NCBI GenBank assembly: GCA_028289325.1
Contig: JANQQN010000185.1
Coordinates: 1 to 35,209 of the forward strand
Source of the DNA: Myxococcota bacterium
Lineage (GTDB): Bacteria > Myxococcota > Kuafuiibacteriia > Kuafuiibacteriales > Kuafuiibacteriaceae
DNA: 35,209 nucleotides
Direction: 5' to 3'
Shown: positions 7,579 through 20,617 of the stretch, piece by piece
Position numbering within the stretch: the first letter of the stretch is position 1
How the letters are laid out: each line of letters opens with the position of its first letter
Notes under the pieces: model-generated
What the model was told of the DNA's origin: nothing
Database searches by the model: none
What the model saw: only the letters and a program-made list of their open reading frames with translations
Position numbers and translations under genes: made by a program

Positions 7579-9093
7579 TCAGGACGAGGGGTCCGGACAG
7601 ACGCCCGGGGGCTGGTTCTCGCCTTGCTCGATGTCCGAGACGTAGAAGATCTCGATCTGTTCATCGCCGGTGGGAACCAGGCTCGGATTGACGATACGAA
7701 GCGAGACCCCTTTGCCGTCCGCCTCGTCGACCACGAAGTCCGGTGTGGCGCCGTCGCCGGCGGGGACGAGGTCTTGGCCTTCAGCGCCGAACCGCCCGCC
7801 CACGAGCCGGGCTCGCACTCCGGGCGGGTATTCGGCGGGCGGGGAGAGCACATACTCGCTGACCAGCACCAGGTCGCGGGCGATCCGGACCAGCGTCTCG
7901 CCGAAGCTCGACTGACACACGGAGTCGATGAGGCAAGCGGAGCGGACCCCGTCCGAGGGACGGCACTGGGTCGCGGTCACCCCCGGCGTGGCGGCCACGA
8001 CGCGGGCCTCGACCGCCTCGACGAAGGTCTCGTAGCGGGTGCCGGCGTCGGCGAGACAGCAGTCCGGGGCCGCGAACTCGGTGCACGACAGGCAGGTTTC
8101 TTCGTCCCATAGGCCCCACAGCGCGTCGCGGCACTCTCGGTCGTTGTTGCCGCCCCCAGGAGGATCGAAGCAGATCTCGCCCGCGGTCATGCAGGCTTGG
8201 TTGTTGCACGGCTGCTGCGATCCCAGCGGGGGCGGGAGGTCGCAGACGGATCCGCAGGTCGTCGTCGCCGCGCCAGCGTCGTCGGCCCGACAGTTGGCCG
8301 CCGCGCCGTCGGCGTAACCGACGATGGCCGCCACCCGGATGTCTTGGTAGCTCTTCACGGTGCCCAGGAAGTCCACGTAGGTGGCGATCGCGGTGTCGTC
8401 GGTGTCGTCCTCGTCGGAGACGAAGATCAGCACCAGGTTTGCGTCGTCCCGGAGGAAACCTGCGTTGCAGCCGTTGTCGGCCTTCCGTAGGGCGTCCTGC
8501 ATGGCCAGCAGGCCCTGCTCGGTCCCGGTCCCGCAGGTGCCGACCTGGACGTTGGATTGAAAGGCGGCGATCTGCTGGGGCGCGGTGAGCGCGTTAGAGT
8601 CGATGACCCGGGTCGTGGGGTCGTCGCCCCGAAAGCAACCCCGGTCGATGGTGAGGTCGTTACACGCGGCGGCGTTGAACCCGATTCGCGTGAAGTACGG
8701 GGCCTCGTCGTCGAACGCGAACTCGGCGAGACCGGTTCGCTCCTGGGCGTTCGTTTGGTCGGTGGTCACCACCGCGATGCGGTAGTCGCCGGCGCCGGCG
8801 ATCTCGTTGATGAACAGGCCGAAGTTGTCGGCGAGGTTTTGCTGCTCCTCACGCATCGAGCCGGAGTTGTCGACGATGAACAGGATGTCGGCGGGCTTGG
8901 GCTGGGCGGCGGCGAACATCTGCTCTTCCTCGATGATCTGCTCCGCGCAGACCCGTTGAAAGAGGTAGTCCTGACACGCTGCGGTGGTGGCGATGACCGC
9001 GGCGACGACGGTCAGGCCCACGGCCACACGGGTTACGGGGCGGCTTACGGCCGCCACGGGAGCCGCGGGGGCCGGGCGAAGCGAAGGTCCCAT
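7579..9093 (-). CDS. von Willebrand factor A domain lipoprotein, Cys-rich
   Basis: Starting at ATG 9093 the protein has 504 residues. A long n-region and hydrophobic stretch end in ATTAAC, a lipobox with Cys at 40, so it is probably anchored in the outer membrane. A VWA domain follows with the metal-ion-dependent adhesion motif DNSGS at 75-79 and an acidic patch SDEDDTDD later in the domain. The middle is rich in Cys (about 20 in the protein, for example CNNQACMTAGEIC), which suggests a disulfide-stabilised outer surface. VWA lipoproteins of this style are common in Myxococcota and are thought to bind proteins or surfaces. GTG codons nearer the hydrophobic stretch are possible alternative starts. 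The gene is divergent from serS across 113 bp. No ligand is predicted. Confidence 0.85.
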   Translation of the reverse strand: MGPSLRPAPAAPVAAVSRPVTRVAVGLTVVAAVIATTAACQDYLFQRVCAEQIIEEEQMFAAAQPKPADILFIVDNSGSMREEQQNLADNFGLFINEIAGAGDYRIAVVTTDQTNAQERTGLAEFAFDDEAPYFTRIGFNAAACNDLTIDRGCFRGDDPTTRVIDSNALTAPQQIAAFQSNVQVGTCGTGTEQGLLAMQDALRKADNGCNAGFLRDDANLVLIFVSDEDDTDDTAIATYVDFLGTVKSYQDIRVAAIVGYADGAAANCRADDAGAATTTCGSVCDLPPPLGSQQPCNNQACMTAGEICFDPPGGGNNDRECRDALWGLWDEETCLSCTEFAAPDCCLADAGTRYETFVEAVEARVVAATPGVTATQCRPSDGVRSACLIDSVCQSSFGETLVRIARDLVLVSEYVLSPPAEYPPGVRARLVGGRFGAEGQDLVPAGDGATPDFVVDEADGKGVSLRIVNPSLVPTGDEQIEIFYVSDIEQGENQPPGVCPDPSS

Positions 9094-9197
9094 GGCCTGG
9101 ATAATCGACAAGTGTGAGACCGACGACAATGGGGCGCCGCGAGATGGCATCGGCTGCGCCAAAATGGGGTGTCGACACCTCGAGAGCCCTGCATTAG

Positions 9198-11873
<2,676 letters not shown>

Positions 11874-11935
11874 CGGGTTATGGTGCCCGCTCCGCCGGCT
11901 TTTCTCGAGTCGAATGCCTCGGATGTTGCGGGTAT

Positions 11936-12982
11936 CTACGTGGTGCCGAACAACGAAAGCTGAGGGCCTCGGGCGGGTCGCCGAAACGAAGACGGATGGA
12001 GCGGCTGTGCGCGTTGGACCTGGTTGAGCCCCAGACGGGCGACATGAGCGTCGAATAGCTTCCTTACGGATTCAACGTAGGGGCCGGAGCCCCGCATGCG
12101 TTCGAAGAACGCGGACCGGTTCATCTGCCCGCCGCGCGCGTCCTTGATCAGGGAAAGGATCCGCGCCGCGCGCAATGGCAGCCGCTCGCGAAGCCGCGCT
12201 TCAAACACCGTCCGCACGCTGCCGGGCAGACGAATGAATCCCAAGCCAGCCCGCAGCGCGCCTGCGTCGGCAGCGGCTTCGAGAAGCGTCGGAATGTCGC
12301 CGTCGTTCAGACCAGGAATCAGTGGAGATACGCTGACCCCGACGTCGAGCCCGGCTTTGGCGAGTCGCGCCACGGTCTTCATGCGGCGCTGAGGGGTGGC
12401 GGTGTATGGTTCGACCGCGCGCGAGCTGTCGACGTCCCACACCGGAATACTGATCGAGACGGTGAGATGGGTGACCTCGTGAAGCTGCAGAAGGACATCG
12501 ATGTCCCGCTCCACCAGCACCCCCTTCGTCACCACCGCCACCGGGTTTCGATACTCGACGCACACTTCCAAGCAGCGCCGAGTGAGGTGGTAGGACGCTT
12601 CAAGCGGCTGGTAGCAGTCGGTGATGCCCGAGAAGGCCAGCAGCTTTCCGGTCCATTGGGGGCGGTCGAAAGCCGCTCGGAGCAGCTCCGGCGCGGCTTG
12701 TTTGACGGTCAGCTTGCGGTCGAAGTCCGTTCCGGCTCCGAAGCTGAGATACTCGTGGGACGGACGCGCGTAGCAGTACGTACACCCATGAAAACAGCCT
12801 CGATAGGGATTGACCCCGTGGTCGAAGGGGAGGTCCGGACTGTCATTGGTGGTGATGATCGACTTTGAGCGGTCTTCATAGATCGACAGCGTGGCGGGCG
12901 GCGTGACGCCGTCGAAGTACTCGACCGCCTCCGACGACCAGGGATTGGGCGGATTGTCGATCGGCCTCGGCACCCGACCCAC
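11936..12982 (-). CDS. PA0069/Rv2578c-type radical SAM protein
   Basis: A 348-residue radical S-adenosylmethionine enzyme. The iron-sulfur cluster motif CxxxCxxC is Cys63, Cys67 and Cys70 within NPYRGCFHGCTYCYAR, the signature of the PA0069/SplB-related branch. The family resembles spore photoproduct lyase, a DNA repair enzyme, but the reaction of this branch is not established. The core barrel runs to about residue 270 (VAVVTKGVLVERD, then GVSVSPLIPGLND). The C-terminus ends in QLSLFGTT, which fits the bacterial sliding-clamp-binding consensus QL[SD]LF. It starts with GTG 12982 and has no close operon partner. The family call is strong; DNA repair is inference. Confidence 0.9.
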   Translation of the reverse strand: MGRVPRPIDNPPNPWSSEAVEYFDGVTPPATLSIYEDRSKSIITTNDSPDLPFDHGVNPYRGCFHGCTYCYARPSHEYLSFGAGTDFDRKLTVKQAAPELLRAAFDRPQWTGKLLAFSGITDCYQPLEASYHLTRRCLEVCVEYRNPVAVVTKGVLVERDIDVLLQLHEVTHLTVSISIPVWDVDSSRAVEPYTATPQRRMKTVARLAKAGLDVGVSVSPLIPGLNDGDIPTLLEAAADAGALRAGLGFIRLPGSVRTVFEARLRERLPLRAARILSLIKDARGGQMNRSAFFERMRGSGPYVESVRKLFDAHVARLGLNQVQRAQPLHPSSFRRPARGPQLSLFGTT

Positions 12983-13052
12983 GGTACTGAACGGGTGTTC
13001 GGTTGCAAGGGGTTCGTGTCTTTTGGCGGCAGCGATGCGCCGGCGACCGGCC

Positions 13053-13928
13053 TCAGGTCAGAACCCGCTTCAGCCGGCGTGGGTCGTCGGTGATCAGACC
13101 GTCCACCCCCGCGGCGATCAGGCGGCGCGCGTCGTCCTCGCGGTTGACGGTCCAGGCGAACACCCGAAAACCCAGCCGCTTCAGTCGCGCGATGTATCTG
13201 GACGTCACCAGGCTTCGCTCGATCATCAGCATGTCGGGCATCGCCTGTAACGAGAACCACGGGGGCCGAGAAGTGATCTGCGCGTACAGTGAGCGATCGA
13301 CGGGCGGCCCAATGATCTGGGCCCGGCGGATGCGGCCGTCGGCGGCGCGCACCGCGGCGAGGGTTGCGGGCTCGGCGGCGCTGATCACCACCTTGTCGAC
13401 CGCCTCGTGGGCCTGGACGAGCTCGACGACCGCGCTGACCAACGGCGCCACGTTCCCGCCGGGACCGGGATGTTTGATCTCCACGTTGATCACCACCTGG
13501 GTGCCGAAGGTCGCGAGCACCGTGTCGAGCGATGGGACCCGTTGCCCCATGAACGCGGGCGCGAAGTCACCGCCGGCGTCGAGGGTCCGAACCGCGGACC
13601 ACGGGGTCTCCGAGATCCGTCCGCGACCGTTGGTGGTGCGCTCCAGCGTTTCGTCGTGCAGAACCACGACTTCACCGGTCGCGCACTGCCGGACGTCGAG
13701 CTCGAACGGCAGCCCCAGTCGGGCCGCGACCCCGAACCCACTGAGAGTGTTCTCGGGCGCGACCGCCGCCGCGCCTCGGTGACCCATGATCGTCGTCGGT
13801 TCGGGAAACAGATCCGCGGTGGCTCGCGGCCGGTAGGCGGGCAAGCGCCGGGTCCAACGCCGTAGGCCCACCGTCGCCGCGCCGGCGCCCACCGCCGCCA
13901 CGCCCACACGCCACCACCACGGGTTCAT
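13053..13928 (-). CDS. membrane-anchored glycerophosphodiester phosphodiesterase
   Basis: From ATG 13928 the protein has 291 residues: a Trp-rich N-terminal membrane anchor (about 4-22), then a GDPD TIM barrel. Catalytic and metal residues are in place: His50-Arg51 (MGHRG), Glu59-Asn60 (PENT), Glu76 and Asp78 (FELDV), His91-Asp92 (LHDETLERTTNG) and the VEIKHP glutamate. The enzyme hydrolyses glycerophosphodiesters, or related phosphodiesters of phospholipids, to glycerol 3-phosphate and an alcohol. A longer frame reaches TTG 13967, but ATG is preferred and gives a cleaner anchor. The gene lies between the radical SAM and glucokinase genes, all on the same strand but with gaps of about 70-100 bp. 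Confidence 0.93.
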   Translation of the reverse strand: MNPWWWRVGVAAVGAGAATVGLRRWTRRLPAYRPRATADLFPEPTTIMGHRGAAAVAPENTLSGFGVAARLGLPFELDVRQCATGEVVVLHDETLERTTNGRGRISETPWSAVRTLDAGGDFAPAFMGQRVPSLDTVLATFGTQVVINVEIKHPGPGGNVAPLVSAVVELVQAHEAVDKVVISAAEPATLAAVRAADGRIRRAQIIGPPVDRSLYAQITSRPPWFSLQAMPDMLMIERSLVTSRYIARLKRLGFRVFAWTVNREDDARRLIAAGVDGLITDDPRRLKRVLT

Positions 13929-14028
13929 GGCGCTCGCGATCCGGCGGGCCCGGGGGAGGTCTGGCAACAGGCCCGAACACGGGAGGGTCGGCCGACGGCC
14001 GGTTGTTTCGAGGCCCGGTCGGTGAAGC

Positions 14029-14742
14029 TCACGAGTGGACGCTATGTTCCCAAAGCCGCACGCCGCCCAAAAGCCCGGCGAGGTTGGAAACGACAGCGAC
14101 GTTGGCGGGCAACTCGGTCTTCAGCTTCTTGGCGTTGCCGCCCCCGATGTAGATCCGGCGCGGATTCCAGATCGGCTGGATGGTTTGCAGCACCCGAATC
14201 ACCCGCTTGGACCAGCGCTTGGTCCCGACCTTCTTGAGGGCCACGGCCCCCAGGTACTCCTCGTAGCTCGTGCTCTTGTGAAAGGGATGGTGGCCGAGTT
14301 CCAGATTCGGGACGAGCTTACCGTCGACGAACAGCGCGCTGCCCATGCCCGTGCCGAGCGTCAGCACCATTTCCACCCCGTCGCCGTCGACCACGCCAAG
14401 GCCCGCGACGTCGGCGTCATTGGCGATGCGCACCATCCGCTCGGTTCGGACCTCCAGTTCCCGCGCGAGCGGAAAGCCCGTCCATTCTCCGTCGAGGTTC
14501 GGGGCGCTCACGATCGCGTTGTCGACGACGACGCCGGGAAATCCGACCGAGATGCGGTCGAACGTCGGCTGGGCGTCCATGAGGTCGACCAACGCCTTCA
14601 GCACCGGTTTCGGACGCGCCGGGCGCGGGGTGGCAACCCGACGTCGATCGTTGACGGGAATGCCTTCGGGGTCGAGCACGAGCATTTTCAGCCCGCTGCC
14701 CCCGATGTCGATCGACAACGTTGCCCCCCGCCGGCTGCCCAT
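14029..14742 (-). CDS. ppgK: polyphosphate glucokinase (ROK-type)
   Basis: A 237-residue ROK-fold sugar kinase that most resembles polyphosphate/ATP glucokinase. It has the phosphate loop DIGGSG at 12-17, a catalytic Asp109 in ANDAD, a GTGMGSA loop at 130-136, and the PPGK-type stretch NLELGHHPF at about 146-154. The later WSKRVIRVLQTIQPIWNPRRIYIGGG also follows PPGK. The zinc-finger CxCGxxGCxE of other ROK kinases is absent, as expected for PPGK. It would phosphorylate glucose to glucose 6-phosphate using polyphosphate or ATP. ATG 14742 is the only sensible start. The gene is divergent from the histidine kinase across 113 bp. The glucokinase call is strong; polyphosphate use rests on family resemblance. 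Confidence 0.88.
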   Translation of the reverse strand: MGSRRGATLSIDIGGSGLKMLVLDPEGIPVNDRRRVATPRPARPKPVLKALVDLMDAQPTFDRISVGFPGVVVDNAIVSAPNLDGEWTGFPLARELEVRTERMVRIANDADVAGLGVVDGDGVEMVLTLGTGMGSALFVDGKLVPNLELGHHPFHKSTSYEEYLGAVALKKVGTKRWSKRVIRVLQTIQPIWNPRRIYIGGGNAKKLKTELPANVAVVSNLAGLLGGVRLWEHSVHS

Positions 14743-14855
14743 CGAGCCTAGTCATCTAACCGTTTTACCAGGCAAGATCCAGCGCGTCGTCACTCGGACG
14801 ACATAGGACTGCCGTCACGACGACCCGGTGTTGACAGGTAAGCGTCACGCCGAAA

Positions 14856-16367
<1,512 letters not shown>

Positions 16368-16389
16368 GCTGGCTCGGCTGGACCCGCGC

Positions 16390-18261
16390 TCACCGCGCGA
16401 GGCGCTCGAGGGCGCGGGTGGCGTCGGCGTGGCCGGGCGCGAGTCGGGTCGCCTGACGGTACCGGTGTCGGGCCGCTTCGCGATGTCCGTTGCGTTCAGC
16501 GAGGGCGCCCCACGCGAACCACGCGTCGGCGTCGAGGCCGCCCCGGGTCTCGAGGGCCGCCCATCGTTGGTTGGCCTCCCCGTCATGCCCGAGCGCGAAC
16601 AGCGCCCGAGCGAGCCCCCGTTCGGCCATGTCGTACCCGGGCGCGACGCCGAGCGCGCCCCGGAACGCGCGCTCGGCCTCGCTGTAGGCGCCGCCGGCGA
16701 GGTAGGTCTTTCCGCTCCAGGTCAAGGTGTACACGTTGTCGGGCTGCAGCCGGCGGGCGACGGCCATATGCGCGGCCGCCTCCGGGATTCGGCGCTGGGA
16801 CAGCGCGAGCGCCGCCTGATTGATGCGGCAGAAGATCCAGTTCGGCAAGAGGGCTTGACAGCGCGCGAAGGCGGCTTCCGCCGCCGCGTAGTCGCCGCTC
16901 ATCATTCGCGCTCGACCGTAGTTGAGGTGGGCGCGCCCGTTGTTGGGCGAGCACTCGAGCACTGACCCCCACAGGCTGAGCCCGTCGCGCCAAGCCCGGT
17001 TGCGCGCGGCGGTACCCGCGGTGAGGGCGACCAGCAGCGCCACCGCGACCGCGCTCCAGACGAGTCGGGGCCCCCGCTTGTCGGCCGCGCGGGCGATCGG
17101 CGGTCCGAGCAGACCGATGGTGGCCCAGATGAGGCCGGGCAGGGCGATGTACACCCGGTGCTCGGACGCGGGTTCGGACAGGGGAACGAAGGAGTTGGTC
17201 GGCGAAAGCGCGATGTAGAACCACAGGACGCCGAACGTGAACAGCGGCCGTCGCCGCCACAGGACCAAGGCGGCGCCCATCCAGGCCGTGGCCCACGCGA
17301 TGGCCCCCAGCACCGCCGGCTCGAGCACGCTTTCGCTCCAGCGCATCGTGAGGTCGGCGCACAGGTCGGCCGGCCACGCGAACAGCTGTTGGTACCGCAC
17401 CCAGACCCGGGTCTCGGTCAGGAGGAAGTTGAAGGGCGCGACGCTGCTGCGCGCGGCGCGCGCTTGGTCGCCGACCATCCACTCGTGCAAGGCGGCGAAG
17501 CCGAACGCGGCCACCGCGAGGGGGAGCACGGACCCCGCTAACGTGCGGTAGCGGATGAGACCCGAGGCCTCGGGCCCCGCGCTCGCTCGATCCCCGCGCT
17601 CGGGGCCCAGGGTGAGCGCCCACAGAATCGCCAGCGCGGGGGCGGTGACGGCAATGATCTTGGTGGCCATGGCCAGGACCAGGACCACCGCTGACGCGGC
17701 GAGGGTCGGGCCTTGCTGGCGCTCGCGGCCGCGAACGTACAGCAGGAGGCAGGCGAACATCAGGGCCGCGGCCTGCAGCGACGACCGGGCGGAGACGTAG
17801 TTGACGGTCTCGGTGGCCAATGGGTGGGCGGCCATCACGGCGGTGGCGACCATGCCGGCGACCAGAGGGCCTCGGTTCGCATCGTCGGCCCGTGGATCGT
17901 CTGCGCTACTGTTGGCCGCCCGCCACAACCGAGCGGTCAACAGTCCGATGACCGTGGCCGCGAACGCGTGAAGTGCGATCGAAAACAGGCGGTAGGCCCA
18001 CGGCTCACCGCCGCCGAGGGCGTGAGACAGGGCGAATCCGATGAGCAGGATCGGCCGGTAGGATCGATTCTCGGCCAAGGGAGAGAACGTGGAGACGTCC
18101 CAGAAGTACCGCGGGACATGGCGGAGATCCCGCAACCACGTGTTGTCTTGAATCGAGTGCCCGTCGTCGAAGTGAAAGCCGTTGGGGACACTGTTGGCGT
18201 AGGCCGCGACGCTGATCACCGCCGCGGCTGCGAGCAGGAGCGGGGCGATCCGGCGAGCCAT
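16390..18261 (-). CDS. TMTC/POMT-like multipass membrane protein with C-terminal TPRs
   Basis: From ATG 18261 the protein has 623 residues (GTG 18273 would add four). About ten hydrophobic helices span 5-420, with an early periplasmic loop carrying NSVPNGFHFDDGHS. This Asp-Asp-bearing first loop is typical of GT-C fold glycosyltransferases such as O-mannosyltransferases and TMTC proteins. TPR units follow from about 430 to the end (SPNNGRAHLNYGRARMMSGD, then repeats ending RYRQATRLAPGHADATRAL). Relatives transfer sugars from lipid-linked donors to secreted proteins; enzymatic activity here is inference. The gene is on the same strand as the unrecognised membrane protein just upstream, with 54 bp between them, which is close enough for one transcript. 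Confidence 0.85.
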   Translation of the reverse strand: MARRIAPLLLAAAAVISVAAYANSVPNGFHFDDGHSIQDNTWLRDLRHVPRYFWDVSTFSPLAENRSYRPILLIGFALSHALGGGEPWAYRLFSIALHAFAATVIGLLTARLWRAANSSADDPRADDANRGPLVAGMVATAVMAAHPLATETVNYVSARSSLQAAALMFACLLLYVRGRERQQGPTLAASAVVLVLAMATKIIAVTAPALAILWALTLGPERGDRASAGPEASGLIRYRTLAGSVLPLAVAAFGFAALHEWMVGDQARAARSSVAPFNFLLTETRVWVRYQQLFAWPADLCADLTMRWSESVLEPAVLGAIAWATAWMGAALVLWRRRPLFTFGVLWFYIALSPTNSFVPLSEPASEHRVYIALPGLIWATIGLLGPPIARAADKRGPRLVWSAVAVALLVALTAGTAARNRAWRDGLSLWGSVLECSPNNGRAHLNYGRARMMSGDYAAAEAAFARCQALLPNWIFCRINQAALALSQRRIPEAAAHMAVARRLQPDNVYTLTWSGKTYLAGGAYSEAERAFRGALGVAPGYDMAERGLARALFALGHDGEANQRWAALETRGGLDADAWFAWGALAERNGHREAARHRYRQATRLAPGHADATRALERLAR

Positions 18262-18315
18262 CGCGCGAGCCACAAACCACGGCCGGTGGAGGGCGGCAAT
18301 CCCGGCGCGCAGTCG

Positions 18316-19815
18316 TCAGCGCGGCGGCGCCTCGGACAGCTGGCCCTGTTCGGCGAGGGCGAGCTGCCCGCTGTCGTCGCTGACCACGGACAGATGACCG
18401 GTCAGGGTATGGATGCCGCCCTGCCGCTGAATGATCTTCAGAATGGCCCGCCGGCCGGCCCGGACCAACGGACCCGGCGTCGAGGCCGCGCCGACCAGAC
18501 CCTGGAGCGCGTTGAGGGCTTCGGGGCCGCCCTCGAGCACGAGCAGATGGACCCCGACCCAGGCCGGCCAGTTCGGTGCGTGGCCGAGGGCCACGATCGG
18601 ATCCGGTTCGCCGTCGGGGCCGGCGAGGGCCAGCGCCCGGGCTTCTTCGGCGGTCAGGCGATGGATGATCACCGACAGCAGCCAGGCTTTCGCTTGGTGG
18701 TGGATGGCGGCGTCGGTCACCACCCGCTCCAGGGTGGCCAGAGGCGGGGGACACCCGCGGATGGAGTGCTTGAGCGCGTCGAGGTACCGAGCGATGGCCG
18801 GGGTCGTGAACCACGGCGAGCGCCACCGGTCCTCGCCGGGCGCACGCAGCTGGCGCCACTGGGCGGCGAGCAGGCTCAGGGTGTGAAGCTCGGTGACGAG
18901 GTCGACCGACAGGGTCTCCATCCGGGAGACGAGCGCGGTTAACTGAGCGAGGTTGGGCCGCACCCATCGGCGCCGAACCACCAGCTGGCCGTCGCGCAGC
19001 AGAAGCTCGGCGTCGGTGAGGGCCGGGCACCGGACCAGAGGAAGAAGGATGCCCACCGTGCCGGCGATCTTCTGCGGGCCGATGTAGGCCGCGGGCAGGT
19101 CGTCAGCGACGCGGAAGCGAAACTCCAGCGCCCCCCCAAAGACGTGCTGCGTCACCTCGACCGATCGTCCATCCACCCGTCCGCGGTACTTACGCGCCCG
19201 GTAGGACCACTGGGGAACCAGGCCAAGCCCGGTCAGGCCGGCCTCCCACGGCTCTTCCCACCATAGGCCCAGCCGCCACAGGCCCGCGGCGGGGCTGCAA
19301 ACGAGGGCGGACGGCACGAACCACGGGGCCCGGACGGTCAGGAACAGGAACTGAAGTGCTCGCGGCAGCAGATGAACGAGGCCGACGAACAAGGTCGCAC
19401 CGACGGCCGCGAGTCCTGCGAAGAACAGGCACAGGAAGATGCTGACGTGGACGAGGGAGGACACCCCCGGCGCTTCGCTCACCAGCCCCAGCGCCAAGCC
19501 GGTGAGCATGACCGTGACGCTGAGGCCGGCGGCGACGGTCATCGCGGTCATCGCGGCCGCCCCGATGGTGTTGAATAGGCTTTGGGTCAGGCGGGCGAAG
19601 TCCCTTGCGGTAAGGGAGATGGGTACGCTGGTGTCTGTACGCCCCGCCGAAGCCCGATCGTCGACGGGGCGGATCGCCGACACGGCCGGTGCGGCAGCGG
19701 CGGCCACGGGGCCGGGGGCGATCGGGCCGGAGGTGGGAGCGGGGGTCGGCGCGACGGCGAGGGAAGGATGCGTATCGGCCCGCGCCACCATCCCAACAAA
19801 GGTAGCGATGTTCAT
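18316..19815 (-). CDS. membrane protein of unknown function
   Basis: From ATG 19815 the protein has 499 residues and matches no family I recognise. An Ala/Pro-rich cytoplasmic stretch (about 10-60) is followed by two long hydrophobic regions, about 80-115 and 122-165, each big enough for one or two helices. The C-terminal 330 residues are soluble with alternating helices (HEAT-like in feel), for example LTAEEARALALAG and GGPEALNALQGLVGAA. The longer frame to 19929 starts with an unlikely basic Cys-rich stretch and is rejected; ATG 19791 is also possible. Position upstream of the TMTC-like gene suggests a shared operon. Nothing in the sequence supports a specific activity. Confidence 0.72.
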   Translation of the reverse strand: MNIATFVGMVARADTHPSLAVAPTPAPTSGPIAPGPVAAAAAPAVSAIRPVDDRASAGRTDTSVPISLTARDFARLTQSLFNTIGAAAMTAMTVAAGLSVTVMLTGLALGLVSEAPGVSSLVHVSIFLCLFFAGLAAVGATLFVGLVHLLPRALQFLFLTVRAPWFVPSALVCSPAAGLWRLGLWWEEPWEAGLTGLGLVPQWSYRARKYRGRVDGRSVEVTQHVFGGALEFRFRVADDLPAAYIGPQKIAGTVGILLPLVRCPALTDAELLLRDGQLVVRRRWVRPNLAQLTALVSRMETLSVDLVTELHTLSLLAAQWRQLRAPGEDRWRSPWFTTPAIARYLDALKHSIRGCPPPLATLERVVTDAAIHHQAKAWLLSVIIHRLTAEEARALALAGPDGEPDPIVALGHAPNWPAWVGVHLLVLEGGPEALNALQGLVGAASTPGPLVRAGRRAILKIIQRQGGIHTLTGHLSVVSDDSGQLALAEQGQLSEAPPR

Positions 19816-19999
19816 TCGTCCGACGCAACCGGGCCCCCGGCCCTCGGTGTGCGCGGGGGCCTGGGCCGCGGTCGAGCACTTTTTGCGCCGACAAATGAGG
19901 GTTATTTTCTGCGAGCCCGTCTGATCCAACGGATGCCCGGGGCGAACCGGGGCAAAAGAAAGGTTGGAGGCCGGGGCGGACCGGGCTCAAGGTGTAACC

Positions 20000-20617
20000 A
20001 TGCGGACAGGAATCCTGATTTCTTTGTTGGCCTTCGGTGGCGTGTCGCTGGTCGCTCGGCCAGGGCTCGGTCAGAGCATTCGCTGCGGGGATCGGATCGT
20101 ATCGGTGGGAGATACCGCCTATGAGCTGAGGCAACGGTGCGGGCCGGCCGACGAGACGACCGTCGTTCGCGATTTTCGAGTGATCACCGTCCGCAACGGG
20201 GAAGGGCTCGCGGCTCGGCGCGGGATCGACGAGGACGTCGAAGTGCTCATCTACGCGGGGGTATCCGGGGACCTTCTGCGGATCGTCGAGGTGCGGCGGG
20301 GGATCGTCCGTTCGATCCGAACCGGCGACCGGGTCACGTCCCGGGACCGTCAGGGATGCGGGGCCGCGACCGTCCTGCCTCGGCGGGCGACGACGGGAGA
20401 GGTCCGCTTGGCCTGCGGGACCCCCGCCGACGTGAGCCGATGGATCGAAGACCGCGCGATCCAAGTCGATGGTCAATCCTTCGAGCGCCAGATCGAGATC
20501 GAACGCTGGGTGTTCGATCCCGGCCCTGGTAACCTGCTTCGCATCCTTCAGTTCGAGAACGGTCGGTTGGTGCGAACGACGACCGGTCGTCGGTCAGCGG
20601 CCCGTGGACGGCGATAG
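20000..20617 (+). CDS. secreted DUF2845-type protein
   Basis: Starting at ATG 20000 (AAGG about 7 nt upstream) the protein has 205 residues with a signal peptide (about 1-24). The mature part begins SIRCGDRIVSVGDTAYELRQ, the classic DUF2845 start: a Cys followed by 'xSVGDT'. A second, weaker copy, CGAATVLPRRATTGEVRLACGTP, occurs at about residues 120-142, so the protein probably holds two related units of the same fold. DUF2845 proteins are small secreted proteins of unknown function. The last 24 bp overlap the end of serB in convergent orientation. The family assignment is good; function is unknown. Confidence 0.85.
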   Translation: MRTGILISLLAFGGVSLVARPGLGQSIRCGDRIVSVGDTAYELRQRCGPADETTVVRDFRVITVRNGEGLAARRGIDEDVEVLIYAGVSGDLLRIVEVRRGIVRSIRTGDRVTSRDRQGCGAATVLPRRATTGEVRLACGTPADVSRWIEDRAIQVDGQSFERQIEIERWVFDPGPGNLLRILQFENGRLVRTTTGRRSAARGRR

